Numbered from the stretch's first letter, positions 52,739-62,160 are shown. The stretch is 64,000 nt of DNA from Thermohalobaculum sp965263335 (GCA_965263335.1 CBDHHE010000001.1:2108001-2172000); one strand, 5' to 3'. The notes: a model not told the origin generated them from the letters alone. Translations and numbers: made by a program.

Positions 52739-53932
52739 ATGCCCCGCCCCCGCCCCTCGACCGCCCTGGAGCATCTCCGCGTGCTGGATCTCACTCGCGT
52801 TCGTGCCGGACCGACATGCTGCCGAGTGCTGGCCGATTTCGGCGCCGATGTGATCAAGATCGAAGCACCTGAGGGCGTCGATCCGAACGCGGGCATGTCC
52901 GGGGCGCGCCACGGCTATGACATGTTGAACCTGCACCGCAACAAGCGTGCACTGACGCTCAATCTGAAAAAGCCTGAAGGCAAGGCACTGTTCATGCGCC
53001 TCGTCACCGCGGCCGACATCGTGGTCGAGAACTTCCGGCCCGATGTTAAGACGCGGCTCGGCATAGACTACGAGGCATTGTCGGCGGTCAATCCGCGCAT
53101 CATTCTCGCCAGCATCTCAGGCTTTGGTCAGGACGGGCCCTATGCCAGACGCCCCGGCTTCGATCAGATCGCTCAGGGCATGGGCGGCCTGATGATGGTG
53201 ACGGGCCAACCGGGCGAAGGTCCGATGCGGGCCGGCACCGCGGTGGCTGACAGCTCTGCCGGACTGAACGCGGCGATTGGCATTCTCGTCGCGCTGGCCG
53301 AGCGGGAGCGCTCGGGCAAGGGGCAATGGGTGCACACCTCGCTGCTCGAGGCTCAGATCGCCCTGATGGATTTTCAGGCCGCGCGCTATCTGGTTGACGG
53401 CGACGTGCCCGAGCAGGCTGGCAACGACCATCCCTATTCGACACCCATGGGCGTGATCGCCACTTCCGACGGCTATCTCAATCTGGGTGTCGGCGGAGAC
53501 GGGCAGTGGCAAGCGCTCTGCCGAGCGATTGACCAGCCCGAATTGGCGGAGGATCCAGACTTCGCCACGCAGGAAGACCGATACCGCAACCGCCCTGCGT
53601 GCTGGGCGGTTCTGGCACCTGTCTTTGCCGCCAGGACCACCGCCGATTGGCTGGAACTGCTCGAAAGACACGGCGTACCGGCGGGTCCGATTTACCGGAT
53701 TGATGAAATGTTCGACGATCCGCATGTCCGCCACACGGGCATCGTACAGACTGTCTCGCACCACGCCCGTGGAGAGACCAAGCTGATCGCTCAGCCGGTC
53801 TCGCTGTCGCGCACCCCCGCAGCTCTAGAGACCGCAGCACCGGATCTGGGCGCACATACGGATGAGGTGTTGGTCGAGTTCGGGGTGTCGCCCGCAGAGA
53901 TCGCCGCGCTGCGAGACGCTGGCGCCATCTGA
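52739..53932 (+). CDS. CaiB/BaiF family CoA-transferase (family III)
   Basis: 397 aa. LEHLRVLDLTRVRAGPTCCRVLADFGADVIKIE, LNLKKPEGKALF, VVENFRPDVKTRLGIDYEAL, and catalytic-Asp block TAVADSSAGLNAAIGI are family III signatures. It moves CoA between carboxylic acids. 3 bp after the first PuuE-like gene, and its stop overlaps the second by one base. Confidence 0.94.
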   Translation: MPRPRPSTALEHLRVLDLTRVRAGPTCCRVLADFGADVIKIEAPEGVDPNAGMSGARHGYDMLNLHRNKRALTLNLKKPEGKALFMRLVTAADIVVENFRPDVKTRLGIDYEALSAVNPRIILASISGFGQDGPYARRPGFDQIAQGMGGLMMVTGQPGEGPMRAGTAVADSSAGLNAAIGILVALAERERSGKGQWVHTSLLEAQIALMDFQAARYLVDGDVPEQAGNDHPYSTPMGVIATSDGYLNLGVGGDGQWQALCRAIDQPELAEDPDFATQEDRYRNRPACWAVLAPVFAARTTADWLELLERHGVPAGPIYRIDEMFDDPHVRHTGIVQTVSHHARGETKLIAQPVSLSRTPAALETAAPDLGAHTDEVLVEFGVSPAEIAALRDAGAI

Positions 53933-54810
53933 TGACCGGTGAACTCAGCTGGCCCGACGGCAAAACGCTGGCCCTGTCGCTTGTTGTGAATGTGGAAGAA
54001 GGCGCCGAGATGTCGGTCGCCGAAGGTGACAAGCGCCCCGAGCCTGTGGATGAGCTGGGCATTGCCGTCTCGGTGCCGATCCGAAACTACGTGAACGAAT
54101 CCAACTATCTGTACGGCATCCGGGCAGGAGGACCGCGCGTCTTCCGACTCTTGGAAGAGCACGGTTGCGCTGTGACAGTGACGGCTGCAGCACTCAGTCT
54201 GGAACGGGCACCCGATCTCACAAGACTGATCACGGATGCGGGGCACGAGGTCTGCGCCCACGGCTGGCGGTGGGTTCACCAGTTCTCCTACGACGAGGCA
54301 AGAGAGCGCGAATTCATCGCCAAGGCCACGCGGTCCATCGAAGCGACATGTGGGCGCCGCCCTGTTGGTTGGTTGAGCCGCTATCTGCACACGCCGAACA
54401 CGCGACGGCTCCTCGTTGACGCGGGATACACCTACCACATGGACGATGTTTCGGACGACATCCCCAGATGGGAACTGGTCGAGATGGCGAACCACACGCA
54501 CCAACCTCTGATCTGCGTGCCATATGCACTCGACACGAACGATATGAAGTTCTGGACAGCGCCCGGATACAGTCCGCAGGATTGGCTGGACTATGCCCGC
54601 CGCAGCTTCGACTGGTTGCTCGCAGAGAGCCGCACCGAGGGCCCGCGCATGCTGTCGATTGGCCTGCATCTGCGGATCATCGGTCGACCCGGGCGAATCT
54701 GGGCGCTTGAGGCTTTCCTCGCGCATGTTGCAAGCGCTGACGGGGTTTGGATCACGACACGCCGTGAAATCGCAGAGCGGTTTCGGGCTTGCGTCCCGTG
54801 GAACGGGTAG
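53932..54810 (+). CDS. PuuE-like NodB-fold hydrolase, second copy
   Basis: 292 aa. LSLVVNVEEGAEMSVAEGD, NESNYLYGIRAGGPRVFRLLEEHG, HEVCAHGWRWVHQFSYDEARE, GWLSRYLHTPNTRRLLVDAGY and VPYALDTNDMKFW are close to PuuE allantoinase blocks; AHGWRW is the branch's typical form of the second NodB motif. About 25-30% similar in layout to the gene at 51806 but clearly distinct. Last gene of the operon; its 3' end meets the amidase gene head to head with 1 bp between. Confidence 0.84.
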   Translation: MTGELSWPDGKTLALSLVVNVEEGAEMSVAEGDKRPEPVDELGIAVSVPIRNYVNESNYLYGIRAGGPRVFRLLEEHGCAVTVTAAALSLERAPDLTRLITDAGHEVCAHGWRWVHQFSYDEAREREFIAKATRSIEATCGRRPVGWLSRYLHTPNTRRLLVDAGYTYHMDDVSDDIPRWELVEMANHTHQPLICVPYALDTNDMKFWTAPGYSPQDWLDYARRSFDWLLAESRTEGPRMLSIGLHLRIIGRPGRIWALEAFLAHVASADGVWITTRREIAERFRACVPWNG

Positions 54811-54811
54811 T

Positions 54812-56116
54812 TCACGCGTTAGACAGGGCCGGCGCGAGGCACTCGGTCCAGCAGGTCAGCCGCGCCTCGGACCATCTGGGCGCAACGATCTGGACCGACG
54901 CAGGCAGCAACTCACCCGGACACGGCACGGGCATGGCCACCGCCGGACAGCCTGAGAAGTTTGCAAGCGGCATGAGATCGGCTTGGTTGGGTGGTGCTCC
55001 GGTTCCGTGCGGAAACGCCCGTTGCGGCGCCGTTGGCAGAATGAGCGCGTCAACCGAGCACAACGCATTGTCGACCGCTGCCGCGGTGGCGCGCAAGAGT
55101 TGCTGGGCCTGCAGCAGCCGCTCCGTCGTAACGTCACGGCCATAGACCAGCAGACGATGCAATGCCGGGCTGATGGCATCTTCGGTGTCGATGAGATCGG
55201 CAAATTCGACTGCCGCCTCCGCCTCTATCACCAGTAGCCCGGCCCGCCGGGCACGATCCGGCTCCCATCCGGCCACATCTACGTCGACGATCGTCCCTCC
55301 AAGATCGGTCACAACCCGCTGCGCTGTCTCGAAGGCAGCGGCAACCTCGGGTTCGAGCTCAACCGAAGACAGTTGCCGGGGCACCCCGAAGGTCGTGCCT
55401 GCGAGGTCGGTCGCTTTTGGGCGATGCGACCATCCTGTTGGTGCGGTCCTGCTGTCCGAATCCTCAGCGTCATGGCCGGCCAAGCATTGCAGCACCTGCC
55501 ACAGAAGTGCTGCATCCCTGACGAGCGGCCCGACGGTATCGAGTGATGTCGCGAGGGGCACCAGTCCGCTCCGCCCCAGCAATCCGAAGGTCGGCTTCAA
55601 CCCGATGATGCCGCAGTATGCGGCGGGCAACCTGATCGAACCCATGGTATCGGTCCCGAGCGCCAGTTCGACGAAACCGGCAGCCACCGCAGCAGCCGAT
55701 CCGCCGGATGAGCCGCCCGGCGTGTAGCCGCGCTTAAGCGGGTTCATGCAGCGCCCGAAAACGGGATTGTCGCCCAGAGTTCCGAGCGCACCTTCCTCCA
55801 TGTTGAGACTACCGATCAGAATCGCACCCGCCGCGCGCAAACGGCGAACCACAAGTGCATCGACTTGCGCAATGTGCGCCCGGCGCCCTGCAACTCCAGC
55901 GGTGCAAGGCGCGCCCGCGACGCCGAGATTGTCCTTCACAGCGAAGATGCAGCCATCGAGCGGCCCGAGACGCATTTCGTTCGCACGGCGCCGATCGGTT
56001 TCCTCGGCCTCGATCGAAGCCGTCTCGGGGTAGAAGCGCTGGACACAATTGTAAGCGCTGTCCTCGAGGGACACACGCGCCATGAGCTTTTCGATCTTCG
56101 ACGTGATGGTGTTCAT
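54812..56116 (-). CDS. Amidase-signature-family enzyme
   Basis: 434 aa. The Ser-cisSer-Lys triad is visible: Lys in FAVKDNLGVAG, cis-Ser in GYTPGGSSGGSAAAVAAG, and nucleophile Ser in GTDTMGSIRLPAAYCG. It hydrolyses amide bonds; the substrate is unknown. The start is coupled to the upstream ligase gene by ATGA; the longer frame overlaps that gene and is not used. Confidence 0.93.
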   Translation of the reverse strand: MNTITSKIEKLMARVSLEDSAYNCVQRFYPETASIEAEETDRRRANEMRLGPLDGCIFAVKDNLGVAGAPCTAGVAGRRAHIAQVDALVVRRLRAAGAILIGSLNMEEGALGTLGDNPVFGRCMNPLKRGYTPGGSSGGSAAAVAAGFVELALGTDTMGSIRLPAAYCGIIGLKPTFGLLGRSGLVPLATSLDTVGPLVRDAALLWQVLQCLAGHDAEDSDSRTAPTGWSHRPKATDLAGTTFGVPRQLSSVELEPEVAAAFETAQRVVTDLGGTIVDVDVAGWEPDRARRAGLLVIEAEAAVEFADLIDTEDAISPALHRLLVYGRDVTTERLLQAQQLLRATAAAVDNALCSVDALILPTAPQRAFPHGTGAPPNQADLMPLANFSGCPAVAMPVPCPGELLPASVQIVAPRWSEARLTCWTECLAPALSNA

Positions 56117-57486
56117 TCGTGTATCAGCCTGCGGGGTTTCTGGCGACTGTCGAGCTCTGTCAGCTCTGCCGTGGCACCGGGCGCCACGACTTCGACGGCA
56201 ATTCTCACGCCCAGCCGGGCGCGCAAAAGTTCCTCGATCCGGCACGCAAGCCCGTCTTCCGGTTGGCGCGCCTCGGCCAAGACCGTCACATCCGAGCCGC
56301 CGTCTGACGATGCGACCTTGCAGATGTACTCTTGTATCCCGAACGCCTCCCCGAGGAGGGTGCCGATGCCATGGGGATAGACGGTCACGCCGCGCAGCTT
56401 GATCATATTGTCGGCCCGCCCCAGGTGCCCCGCCATGCGCCGGAAAGGAAGCCCGAGCGGGTTCTCGCCAGGCAGGATGCGCGTCACATCCTGAGTGCGG
56501 AAGCGGATCACGGGAAACACATCGTCTTTGTACAGGCATGTGCACACGATCTCGCCATCCGACCCGGTCCCGACCTCGTTGCTCGATTGCGGATCGAGCA
56601 CCTCGATCAGATGCGCATCTTCGAGAATGTGCATGCCCGCACGATCCGGTCCCTCGCCCGCAATGGCACCCGTGTCGCCGACACCGTACCAGTCGAAGAT
56701 GTCCTCGACGCCCCAGGCTGCGGCGAGTTTCGCGGCCCCGTCCACGCCAAGATGACCCGAGATCATACGGATCCTGATGTCTTCGCCCGGGGCAAGGCCT
56801 TCGGCGTGCGCGACGTCGGCCAGCTTGCGCAAGTAGTCACCGAAGCCGACCAGAACAGTGGCCTGGAAGTCGCGCATCACCCGGACCTGCTGGACAGATC
56901 GGGTTTCGGCTCCCGTGCCTGCAGACAAGACCTGAGCGCCGATCCAATGCTGGATCGCCTCGCGCACGTAGTGGCCGCCATTGACCAAGCCGAAGCCGTA
57001 GACGGAATGCACGACATCGGCCCGGGTCATGCCCTGCAAAGCGTAGAGACGTGCGAGCAGCAGGTTCTGGATTTCACGGCCCCTCGGACCCCACAACAGA
57101 GGTTGCGGTGTCCCCGTCGTGCCGGAGGTCGTGTGAAAGACCAGCGGAGGGCGTGCGTCCTGAGGCACACCATCGAGGCCATGGAAATCTCCAAGGGGCG
57201 GATGCTCCGCGACAGACGCCATAAGGTCCGCTTTGGTGTAGGTCGGCAGCAGCGCCAGATCATCAAGTCCACGGACATCGCCCGGCGCGAGACCAGCGCT
57301 TCTCCAGCGCTTCGCATAGAACGGGACCCGCCAGCCGAAATCCACCAGATGGAGAAGCTGACGTTCCTGACGACTGCGCAGCTCGTCCCGGCTCACGTCA
57401 GAGAATGCGCGGACCAGATCCGTGACGGGATAGGTTTCGCTGACCGCAGTGTGATCGACGGCATCAAAGTATGTGGAGCCGCTCAC
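56113..57486 (-). CDS. PaaK-like adenylate-forming CoA ligase
   Basis: 457 aa from GTG 57486 (VSGSTYFDAVDH); ATGs at 57507 and 57558 are in frame, and GGGGGAAAC precedes the GTG. FHTTSGTTGTPQPLLWGPRG is the P-loop-like motif of phenylacetate-CoA ligases, then DWYGVGDTGAI, VIRFRTQDVTRI and GRADNMIKLRGVTVYPHGI. It activates a carboxylic acid to the acyl-CoA. Start less certain than the rest. Confidence 0.88.
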   Translation of the reverse strand: MSGSTYFDAVDHTAVSETYPVTDLVRAFSDVSRDELRSRQERQLLHLVDFGWRVPFYAKRWRSAGLAPGDVRGLDDLALLPTYTKADLMASVAEHPPLGDFHGLDGVPQDARPPLVFHTTSGTTGTPQPLLWGPRGREIQNLLLARLYALQGMTRADVVHSVYGFGLVNGGHYVREAIQHWIGAQVLSAGTGAETRSVQQVRVMRDFQATVLVGFGDYLRKLADVAHAEGLAPGEDIRIRMISGHLGVDGAAKLAAAWGVEDIFDWYGVGDTGAIAGEGPDRAGMHILEDAHLIEVLDPQSSNEVGTGSDGEIVCTCLYKDDVFPVIRFRTQDVTRILPGENPLGLPFRRMAGHLGRADNMIKLRGVTVYPHGIGTLLGEAFGIQEYICKVASSDGGSDVTVLAEARQPEDGLACRIEELLRARLGVRIAVEVVAPGATAELTELDSRQKPRRLIHE

Positions 57487-57885
57487 CGTTTCCCCCGCTC
57501 GGACCATCTCTCGCCGGACATGCGCATTGTCGTTGTTGCGGCCGAAGCCCAACGACATTGGCCAACGGCAATGACCCGGTTGTCAAGCTATGCCCGCACT
57601 ATGCCGTCTCTAATCTTCTTGTTGCACGGGAAATCGATGCTACGGCGGATGGCGGGCGTGCGGGCAGCGACCTGAACCCAGCACGGGACAAATCATCCGA
57701 CATGAACTGGCCTGTCGCGCCAAGTGACGATAGGCTTGTCGCGGCCGAACCGAACCGGCCCCAAGCCTGCAATGGAGGACGATGTGACAAGGTCGAGTTG
57801 GTCAGCCGCTGGCCGAGCAGGCCAAGCACGGTCGTGTCACGTGCACATGTCTGCGCGCTTTCGCGCAGTCTCCTGGCGCTGATAC
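57487..57885. promoter_or_regulatory. Divergent region between ligase and second GGT genes, with hairpin
   Basis: About 400 bp without a supported gene. CTGCGCG-CTTT-CGCGCAG (57851-57868) is a perfect 7-bp-arm hairpin with a tetraloop, 17 bp before the GGT start, close enough to affect ribosome loading. Some open frames exist but read as non-coding. Confidence 0.4.
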
Positions 57886-59661
57886 ATGGCACAGGCGTTC
57901 ACCACGCGGCCTGAAATCAGAGGCACCTTCGGCGCTGTCACGTCGACACACTGGCTCGCCTCAGCCGTCGGTTTCGGTGTGCTGGAGCGAGGCGGCAACG
58001 CCTTTGATGCCGCCGTGGCCACGGGGTTCACGCTGCAGATCGTCGAGCCGCACCTGAACGGTCCGGGTGGTGAGGTGCCGATCCTCATCCACGCCGCAGG
58101 TGAGAACCGCCCGAGAGTGCTCTGTGGCCAGGGCGTGGCACCTCGGGCGGCAACGATCGATAGGATCAAGGCATACGGTCTGGACAGAATGCCGGGGATG
58201 GGGCTCCTCCCCGCGGTGGTGCCCGGTGCGTTCGATGCCTGGATGCGCCTGTTGCTCGAATACGGAACAATGACCCTTGGCGACGTTCTGTCACCTGCCA
58301 TCGGTTATGCGCAGAATGGCTATCCGCTCGTGCACCGAGCCGCCGAAGCCATTCATGCGATCGCCCCGCTCTTTCGATCGGACTGGCATCACTCGGCCGA
58401 GGTCTGGCTGCCCGGAAATCGCGCACCGCAACCCGGCGCACTGGCGTGCCAGCCCCAGATCGGGAACGCCTATGCCAGGGTGCTCGCACAATCGGAGGCC
58501 GCACACACGGATCGTGATGGCCAGATCGAAGCGGCGCGTCTCATCTGGTCGCAAGGATTCGTCGCCGAGGCAATCGACACCTTCTATCAGAGCGAGCAGT
58601 CCGACGGTGCCGGCGGGCGTCAGACAGGGTTGTTGAGCGGAGAGGACCTGGCCGGCTGGCGGGCCACCTGGGAAGAGACGGTCAGCGCGGATTTCGCCGG
58701 CATCACTGTCCATAAGACGGGGCCTTGGGGACAGGGTCCGGCGTTGCTGATGGCCCTCAAGTTACTCGAGGCGCACGGGATCGCTGATGTCGAGCCGGGC
58801 AGTGCAGAATGGTTTCACCTCTCGGTCGAAGCGTTGAAACTGGCGCTGGCTGATCGCGACGCGGCGTTCGCGGATCCTGACCACGTCGATGTCCCGCTGG
58901 AGCGTCTTCTGTCCGACCGCTACCTTGATGAAAGGGCCGCGCTGATCCGCAGTGATGCAAGTCACGCGCTTCGCCCGGGTGAAGACCACCTGAAAGACGT
59001 CCTGTTACAGAACGCGGCGCCGCCCGAGAGTGGCGCCGGTGGCGGCGAGCCAACTTTCGCCGATCTGCCCGAGATCGAAGGTGACACCTGTCATCTCGAC
59101 GTGGTCGACCGATGGGGCAATCTCGTTTCGGCCACACCCTCGGGTGGATGGCTGCAATCTGCACCGGCAGTGCCTGGACTGGGCTTCAACATCACGACGC
59201 GCGGTCAGATGTTCTGGCTTGATGAACGCATTCCATCACATCTCGCCCCGGGACGCCGTCCGCGCACGACACTCACACCAACACTGGTCACGCGTGAGGG
59301 ACGGCCAGTTCTGGGCCTCGGCTCCCCGGGCGGCGACCAGCAGGATCAATGGACGCTCGGCGTGCTCCTGCGTCATCTCGTCGAAGGCTTGAACCTTCAG
59401 GCAGCAATTGATGCGCCGCTCTTCCACACCAGCCACTACGTGAATTCCTTTGCGCCGCGGGCGTTCGAGCCGGGAGGCCTGTTCATCGAGGAGCGCGTCG
59501 ATCCAGACATTCGCGCGGCGCTCACCGAACGCGGCCATGTCATTTCCGTTCAGCCGCCGTGGTCGCTTGGCCGATTGTGCGCCGCCGGCTTTACACGAGG
59601 TGGTTTGGTTCGGGCCGCGGCGACTCCTCGCTTCATGCAGGCCTATGCGATCGGTCGCTGA
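57886..59661 (+). CDS. Gamma-glutamyltransferase-family protein (second of two)
   Basis: 591 aa, no signal peptide. NGGNAFDAAVATGFTLQIVEPHLNGPGG matches the family; the self-cleavage/nucleophile Thr is Thr401 in IEGDTCHLDVVDRWGN. GSPGGDQQDQW carries the small-subunit SPGG block. Residues around the nucleophile differ from GGT1 (GDTCH versus SHTTQ), so the two are not recent duplicates. Likely cytoplasmic hydrolase of a gamma-glutamyl or related amide. No good SD is seen before ATG 57886. Confidence 0.88.
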   Translation: MAQAFTTRPEIRGTFGAVTSTHWLASAVGFGVLERGGNAFDAAVATGFTLQIVEPHLNGPGGEVPILIHAAGENRPRVLCGQGVAPRAATIDRIKAYGLDRMPGMGLLPAVVPGAFDAWMRLLLEYGTMTLGDVLSPAIGYAQNGYPLVHRAAEAIHAIAPLFRSDWHHSAEVWLPGNRAPQPGALACQPQIGNAYARVLAQSEAAHTDRDGQIEAARLIWSQGFVAEAIDTFYQSEQSDGAGGRQTGLLSGEDLAGWRATWEETVSADFAGITVHKTGPWGQGPALLMALKLLEAHGIADVEPGSAEWFHLSVEALKLALADRDAAFADPDHVDVPLERLLSDRYLDERAALIRSDASHALRPGEDHLKDVLLQNAAPPESGAGGGEPTFADLPEIEGDTCHLDVVDRWGNLVSATPSGGWLQSAPAVPGLGFNITTRGQMFWLDERIPSHLAPGRRPRTTLTPTLVTREGRPVLGLGSPGGDQQDQWTLGVLLRHLVEGLNLQAAIDAPLFHTSHYVNSFAPRAFEPGGLFIEERVDPDIRAALTERGHVISVQPPWSLGRLCAAGFTRGGLVRAAATPRFMQAYAIGR

Positions 59662-59729
59662 GATCTGCTTTGTGACACACGCGCACATGCTATTTTGGCG
59701 TGCTCTTTGAAAGACCGCGCTGGACCGGC

Positions 59730-60464
59730 TCATTCTTGAGACAGGCTGGATGTGGATCGGATCAGGCTGATGTAGCGCGCCTGGCTGGTCCGCAAGTGAT
59801 CACGCATTGCATCACCCGCCGCATCGAAATCATGCGCGAAGATCGCATCGCGGATGATGCGATGCTCGTTCAGGAGTTGGGTCGCATAGTCCGGTGGCGT
59901 CGGCGCCATCTCACGCAATACCCGAAGCTGCGACCTCGGAATCGTGCGCGGCCCGAGAAAGTCGAAGAATTCCACAAACCGAGGATTGTTGGCCGCGGCG
60001 GCGATGGCGAGATGAAACGCGAGGTCCGCGGCCTCGGAAGCCTGCGCGTCTCCCGCGTGCCGCATCGCTTCCCACCGCTCCCCGATCTCGGTGAGTTGCG
60101 CTGGTGAGCCACGGGTGGCGGCAAGGCGCGCTGCCTCGATTTCGATGGCAGCGCGAATCTCGAGGGTCTCCACGATCGACGAAAGCGTCTCTCCGGCCCG
60201 AGAGGATGTCAGAGGATATGGCGGCTCGCAGACGAACACGCCGGAGCCTTGACGCGGCTCAACCAGACCTTCGACACGCAGCCTTGACAACGCATCCCTG
60301 ATCACCGTCCGAGACACACCGAATTCGGCGATCAACTCGCGTTCGCTCGGCAATCTGTCTCCGGGGCGCAGCTTTTCGGAGGTGATGCGCGCGGCGAGCG
60401 CTTCGCGCACTCGCTCGGTCAGGCTCTTGCCCCGTTTCCCTGCTGGCCTCCCAACCAGATTCAT
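59730..60464 (-). CDS. FadR-subfamily GntR regulator
   Basis: 244 aa. Winged helix: GDRLPSERELIAEFGVSRTVIRDALSRLRVEGLVEPRQGSGVFV, then an all-helical FCD ligand-binding domain (EIRAAIEIEAARLAA, AFHLAIAAAANNPR, DAMRDHLRTSQARY, with conserved His/Asp metal ligands). It is divergent from the TRAP operon and probably controls it, with the transported acid as effector. Confidence 0.93.
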   Translation of the reverse strand: MNLVGRPAGKRGKSLTERVREALAARITSEKLRPGDRLPSERELIAEFGVSRTVIRDALSRLRVEGLVEPRQGSGVFVCEPPYPLTSSRAGETLSSIVETLEIRAAIEIEAARLAATRGSPAQLTEIGERWEAMRHAGDAQASEAADLAFHLAIAAAANNPRFVEFFDFLGPRTIPRSQLRVLREMAPTPPDYATQLLNEHRIIRDAIFAHDFDAAGDAMRDHLRTSQARYISLIRSTSSLSQE

Positions 60465-60486
60465 GTTGACCGCTCATACTCTACTT

Positions 60487-60494
60487 ATCATGAT
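60487..60494. promoter_or_regulatory. Possible GntR operator ATCATGAT
   Basis: An 8-bp palindrome in a locally A/T-rich run (CTTATCATGATGAATTTC) 22 bp upstream of the FadR-type gene and 60 bp from dctP. FadR-type proteins bind short palindromes near divergent starts; binding is inferred. Confidence 0.4.
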
Positions 60495-60553
60495 GAATTT
60501 CATAACAGGCGTGATTTGTCGCGACAAGCCACGTCTCCAAAGGGAGGAATGTC

Positions 60554-61552
60554 ATGCAAACAGGTTCACCTACGGCAACCGTCTTGAGACCCGTCGCGCT
60601 CGGCCTCGCGGCGGCGTTGTTCGCTTCGATGTCCGTGTCCGCCGCCGAATGGCGCGGCTGGAACATTCACGTCGACGGGTATCCGAACACCGTCGCGATG
60701 GACAAGTTCGCCGAACTGCTGGCCGAGAAAACCAACGGCGAGATCACCCTCAAAATGTTCCACTCCGGCGTGCTCGGCAGTCAACCCGACGCGATCGAGC
60801 AGGTCCGGGCCGGCGCGCTCGAGATCGGCAATTTCAATCTCGGCCCCATGGGTCCCACGATCCCGGAGACGAACGTTGTCTCCCTCCCCTTCATTTTCAA
60901 GGATATGGGGCATATGCACCGGGCGCTGGACGGCGACGCGGGTGCTCAGATCTCGGCCGGAATGGAGAAGAAGGGGCTGATCGCGCTGGCTTGGTACGAC
61001 TCGGGCGCGCGGAGCTTCTACAACTCACAAAAGCCGATCGAAACGCCGGAAGACGTTGCTGGCATGAAGGTCCGCGTGATGAACAACGACCTGTACTCGG
61101 GCATGATCAATGCACTCGGCGGCAACCCGTCCCCGATGGCGTTCTCCGAGGTCTACCAGTCGCTCAAAACCGGTGTCGTGGACGGCGCCGAGAACAACTG
61201 GCCCTCGTATGAATCGACTGGTCACTTCGAGGTCGCAGGATACTACTCCCTAAGCCAGCACCTGATCATCCCGGAGTGTGTGTGCATGAATGCCGATGTC
61301 TTCAACGGCCTGTCGGACGAGCACAAGCAAGCGGTGCGCGAGGCTGCAATCGAGTCGGCGAACCTCCAGCGCGAATTGTGGGAAGCCCGTGCCGCCTCGA
61401 GCCGAGAGAAAGTCATCGCGGCCGGTGTCCAGTTCAACGAAATCGCGGACAAGAGCGGCTTCCAAGCGGCAATGCAGCCAGTGTACGACACCTATCTGGC
61501 GGACAACCCGGACATCAAACCGCTGGTAGAGCTCATCCAGTCAACAGATTGA
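60554..61552 (+). CDS. dctP: TRAP transporter solute-binding protein DctP
   Basis: 332 aa. Signal peptide residues 1-31 (VALGLAAALFASMSVSAA). WNIHVDGYPNTVAMDKFAELLAEKTNGEI, GSQPDAIEQVRAGALEI, GMKVRVMNNDLYSGMINALGG and FSEVYQSLKTGVVDGAENN are DctP blocks, including the conserved Arg (KVRVM) that clamps a ligand carboxylate. GGGAGG precedes the ATG. Confidence 0.95.
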   Translation: MQTGSPTATVLRPVALGLAAALFASMSVSAAEWRGWNIHVDGYPNTVAMDKFAELLAEKTNGEITLKMFHSGVLGSQPDAIEQVRAGALEIGNFNLGPMGPTIPETNVVSLPFIFKDMGHMHRALDGDAGAQISAGMEKKGLIALAWYDSGARSFYNSQKPIETPEDVAGMKVRVMNNDLYSGMINALGGNPSPMAFSEVYQSLKTGVVDGAENNWPSYESTGHFEVAGYYSLSQHLIIPECVCMNADVFNGLSDEHKQAVREAAIESANLQRELWEARAASSREKVIAAGVQFNEIADKSGFQAAMQPVYDTYLADNPDIKPLVELIQSTD

Positions 61553-61632
61553 CATAACGGTCCAATCGCGCGCCGCTGTGACCACCTCCTTCATGCGTCA
61601 CGGCGGCGCGAAACTTTTCCCGACAGGACGCA

Positions 61633-62157
61633 ATGTCTGCACCACAACATAACACCGGGCACAGTCGGCTCGATGCCGTGCTGGGAGCCCTCTCCTCGTT
61701 CTGCAAGGTCGTCGCCGGCATATCTCTGGTGATCTTGACGGCGATCTTTGGCTGGCTCGTCTGGGGACGGTATGTGATGAACGACACGCCGACCTGGGTC
61801 GAGCAGGTGTCACTGCTGCTGGTGATGGTCATCACGTTTCTCGGCGCCGCGGTCGGCATCCGCGAGAACACCCATCTGGGCGTCTCATACTTTCGCGATG
61901 CTGCCCCCCAACCGCTGAGACTGGTCTTCATGATCGTCACACACATCGTGATGGCAGCGTTTGGCGCGATCATGGCATGGCACAGCTACGAACTTGTTCT
62001 GTTCAAATGGGGCTCCGAGATTCCGCTGATCCACCTGCCCGAGGGTCTCCGCGCTGTTCCGATCATGCTCTGCGGAGGGCTCGTGTGCCTGTTTTCGGTC
62101 GGTCATCTGATCGCGATGGCCCGGGGTGCCAGCACCCGATCCAGTCTGACCGACTAA
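61633..62157 (+). CDS. dctQ: TRAP transporter small membrane subunit DctQ
   Basis: 174 aa with four helices. WGRYVMNDTPTWVEQVSLLLVMVITFLGAAVGIRENTHLGV is the DctQ signature (spans about residues 38-78). Partner of DctM; SD GACAGGAC. Its stop is 3 bp from dctM. Confidence 0.93.
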   Translation: MSAPQHNTGHSRLDAVLGALSSFCKVVAGISLVILTAIFGWLVWGRYVMNDTPTWVEQVSLLLVMVITFLGAAVGIRENTHLGVSYFRDAAPQPLRLVFMIVTHIVMAAFGAIMAWHSYELVLFKWGSEIPLIHLPEGLRAVPIMLCGGLVCLFSVGHLIAMARGASTRSSLTD

Positions 62158-62160
62158 CGC

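Noticed and set aside
57471..57914. 147-codon plus-strand frame before the second GGT gene
   Set aside because: Overlaps two genes at its ends and shows no conserved motif or ribosome-binding site.
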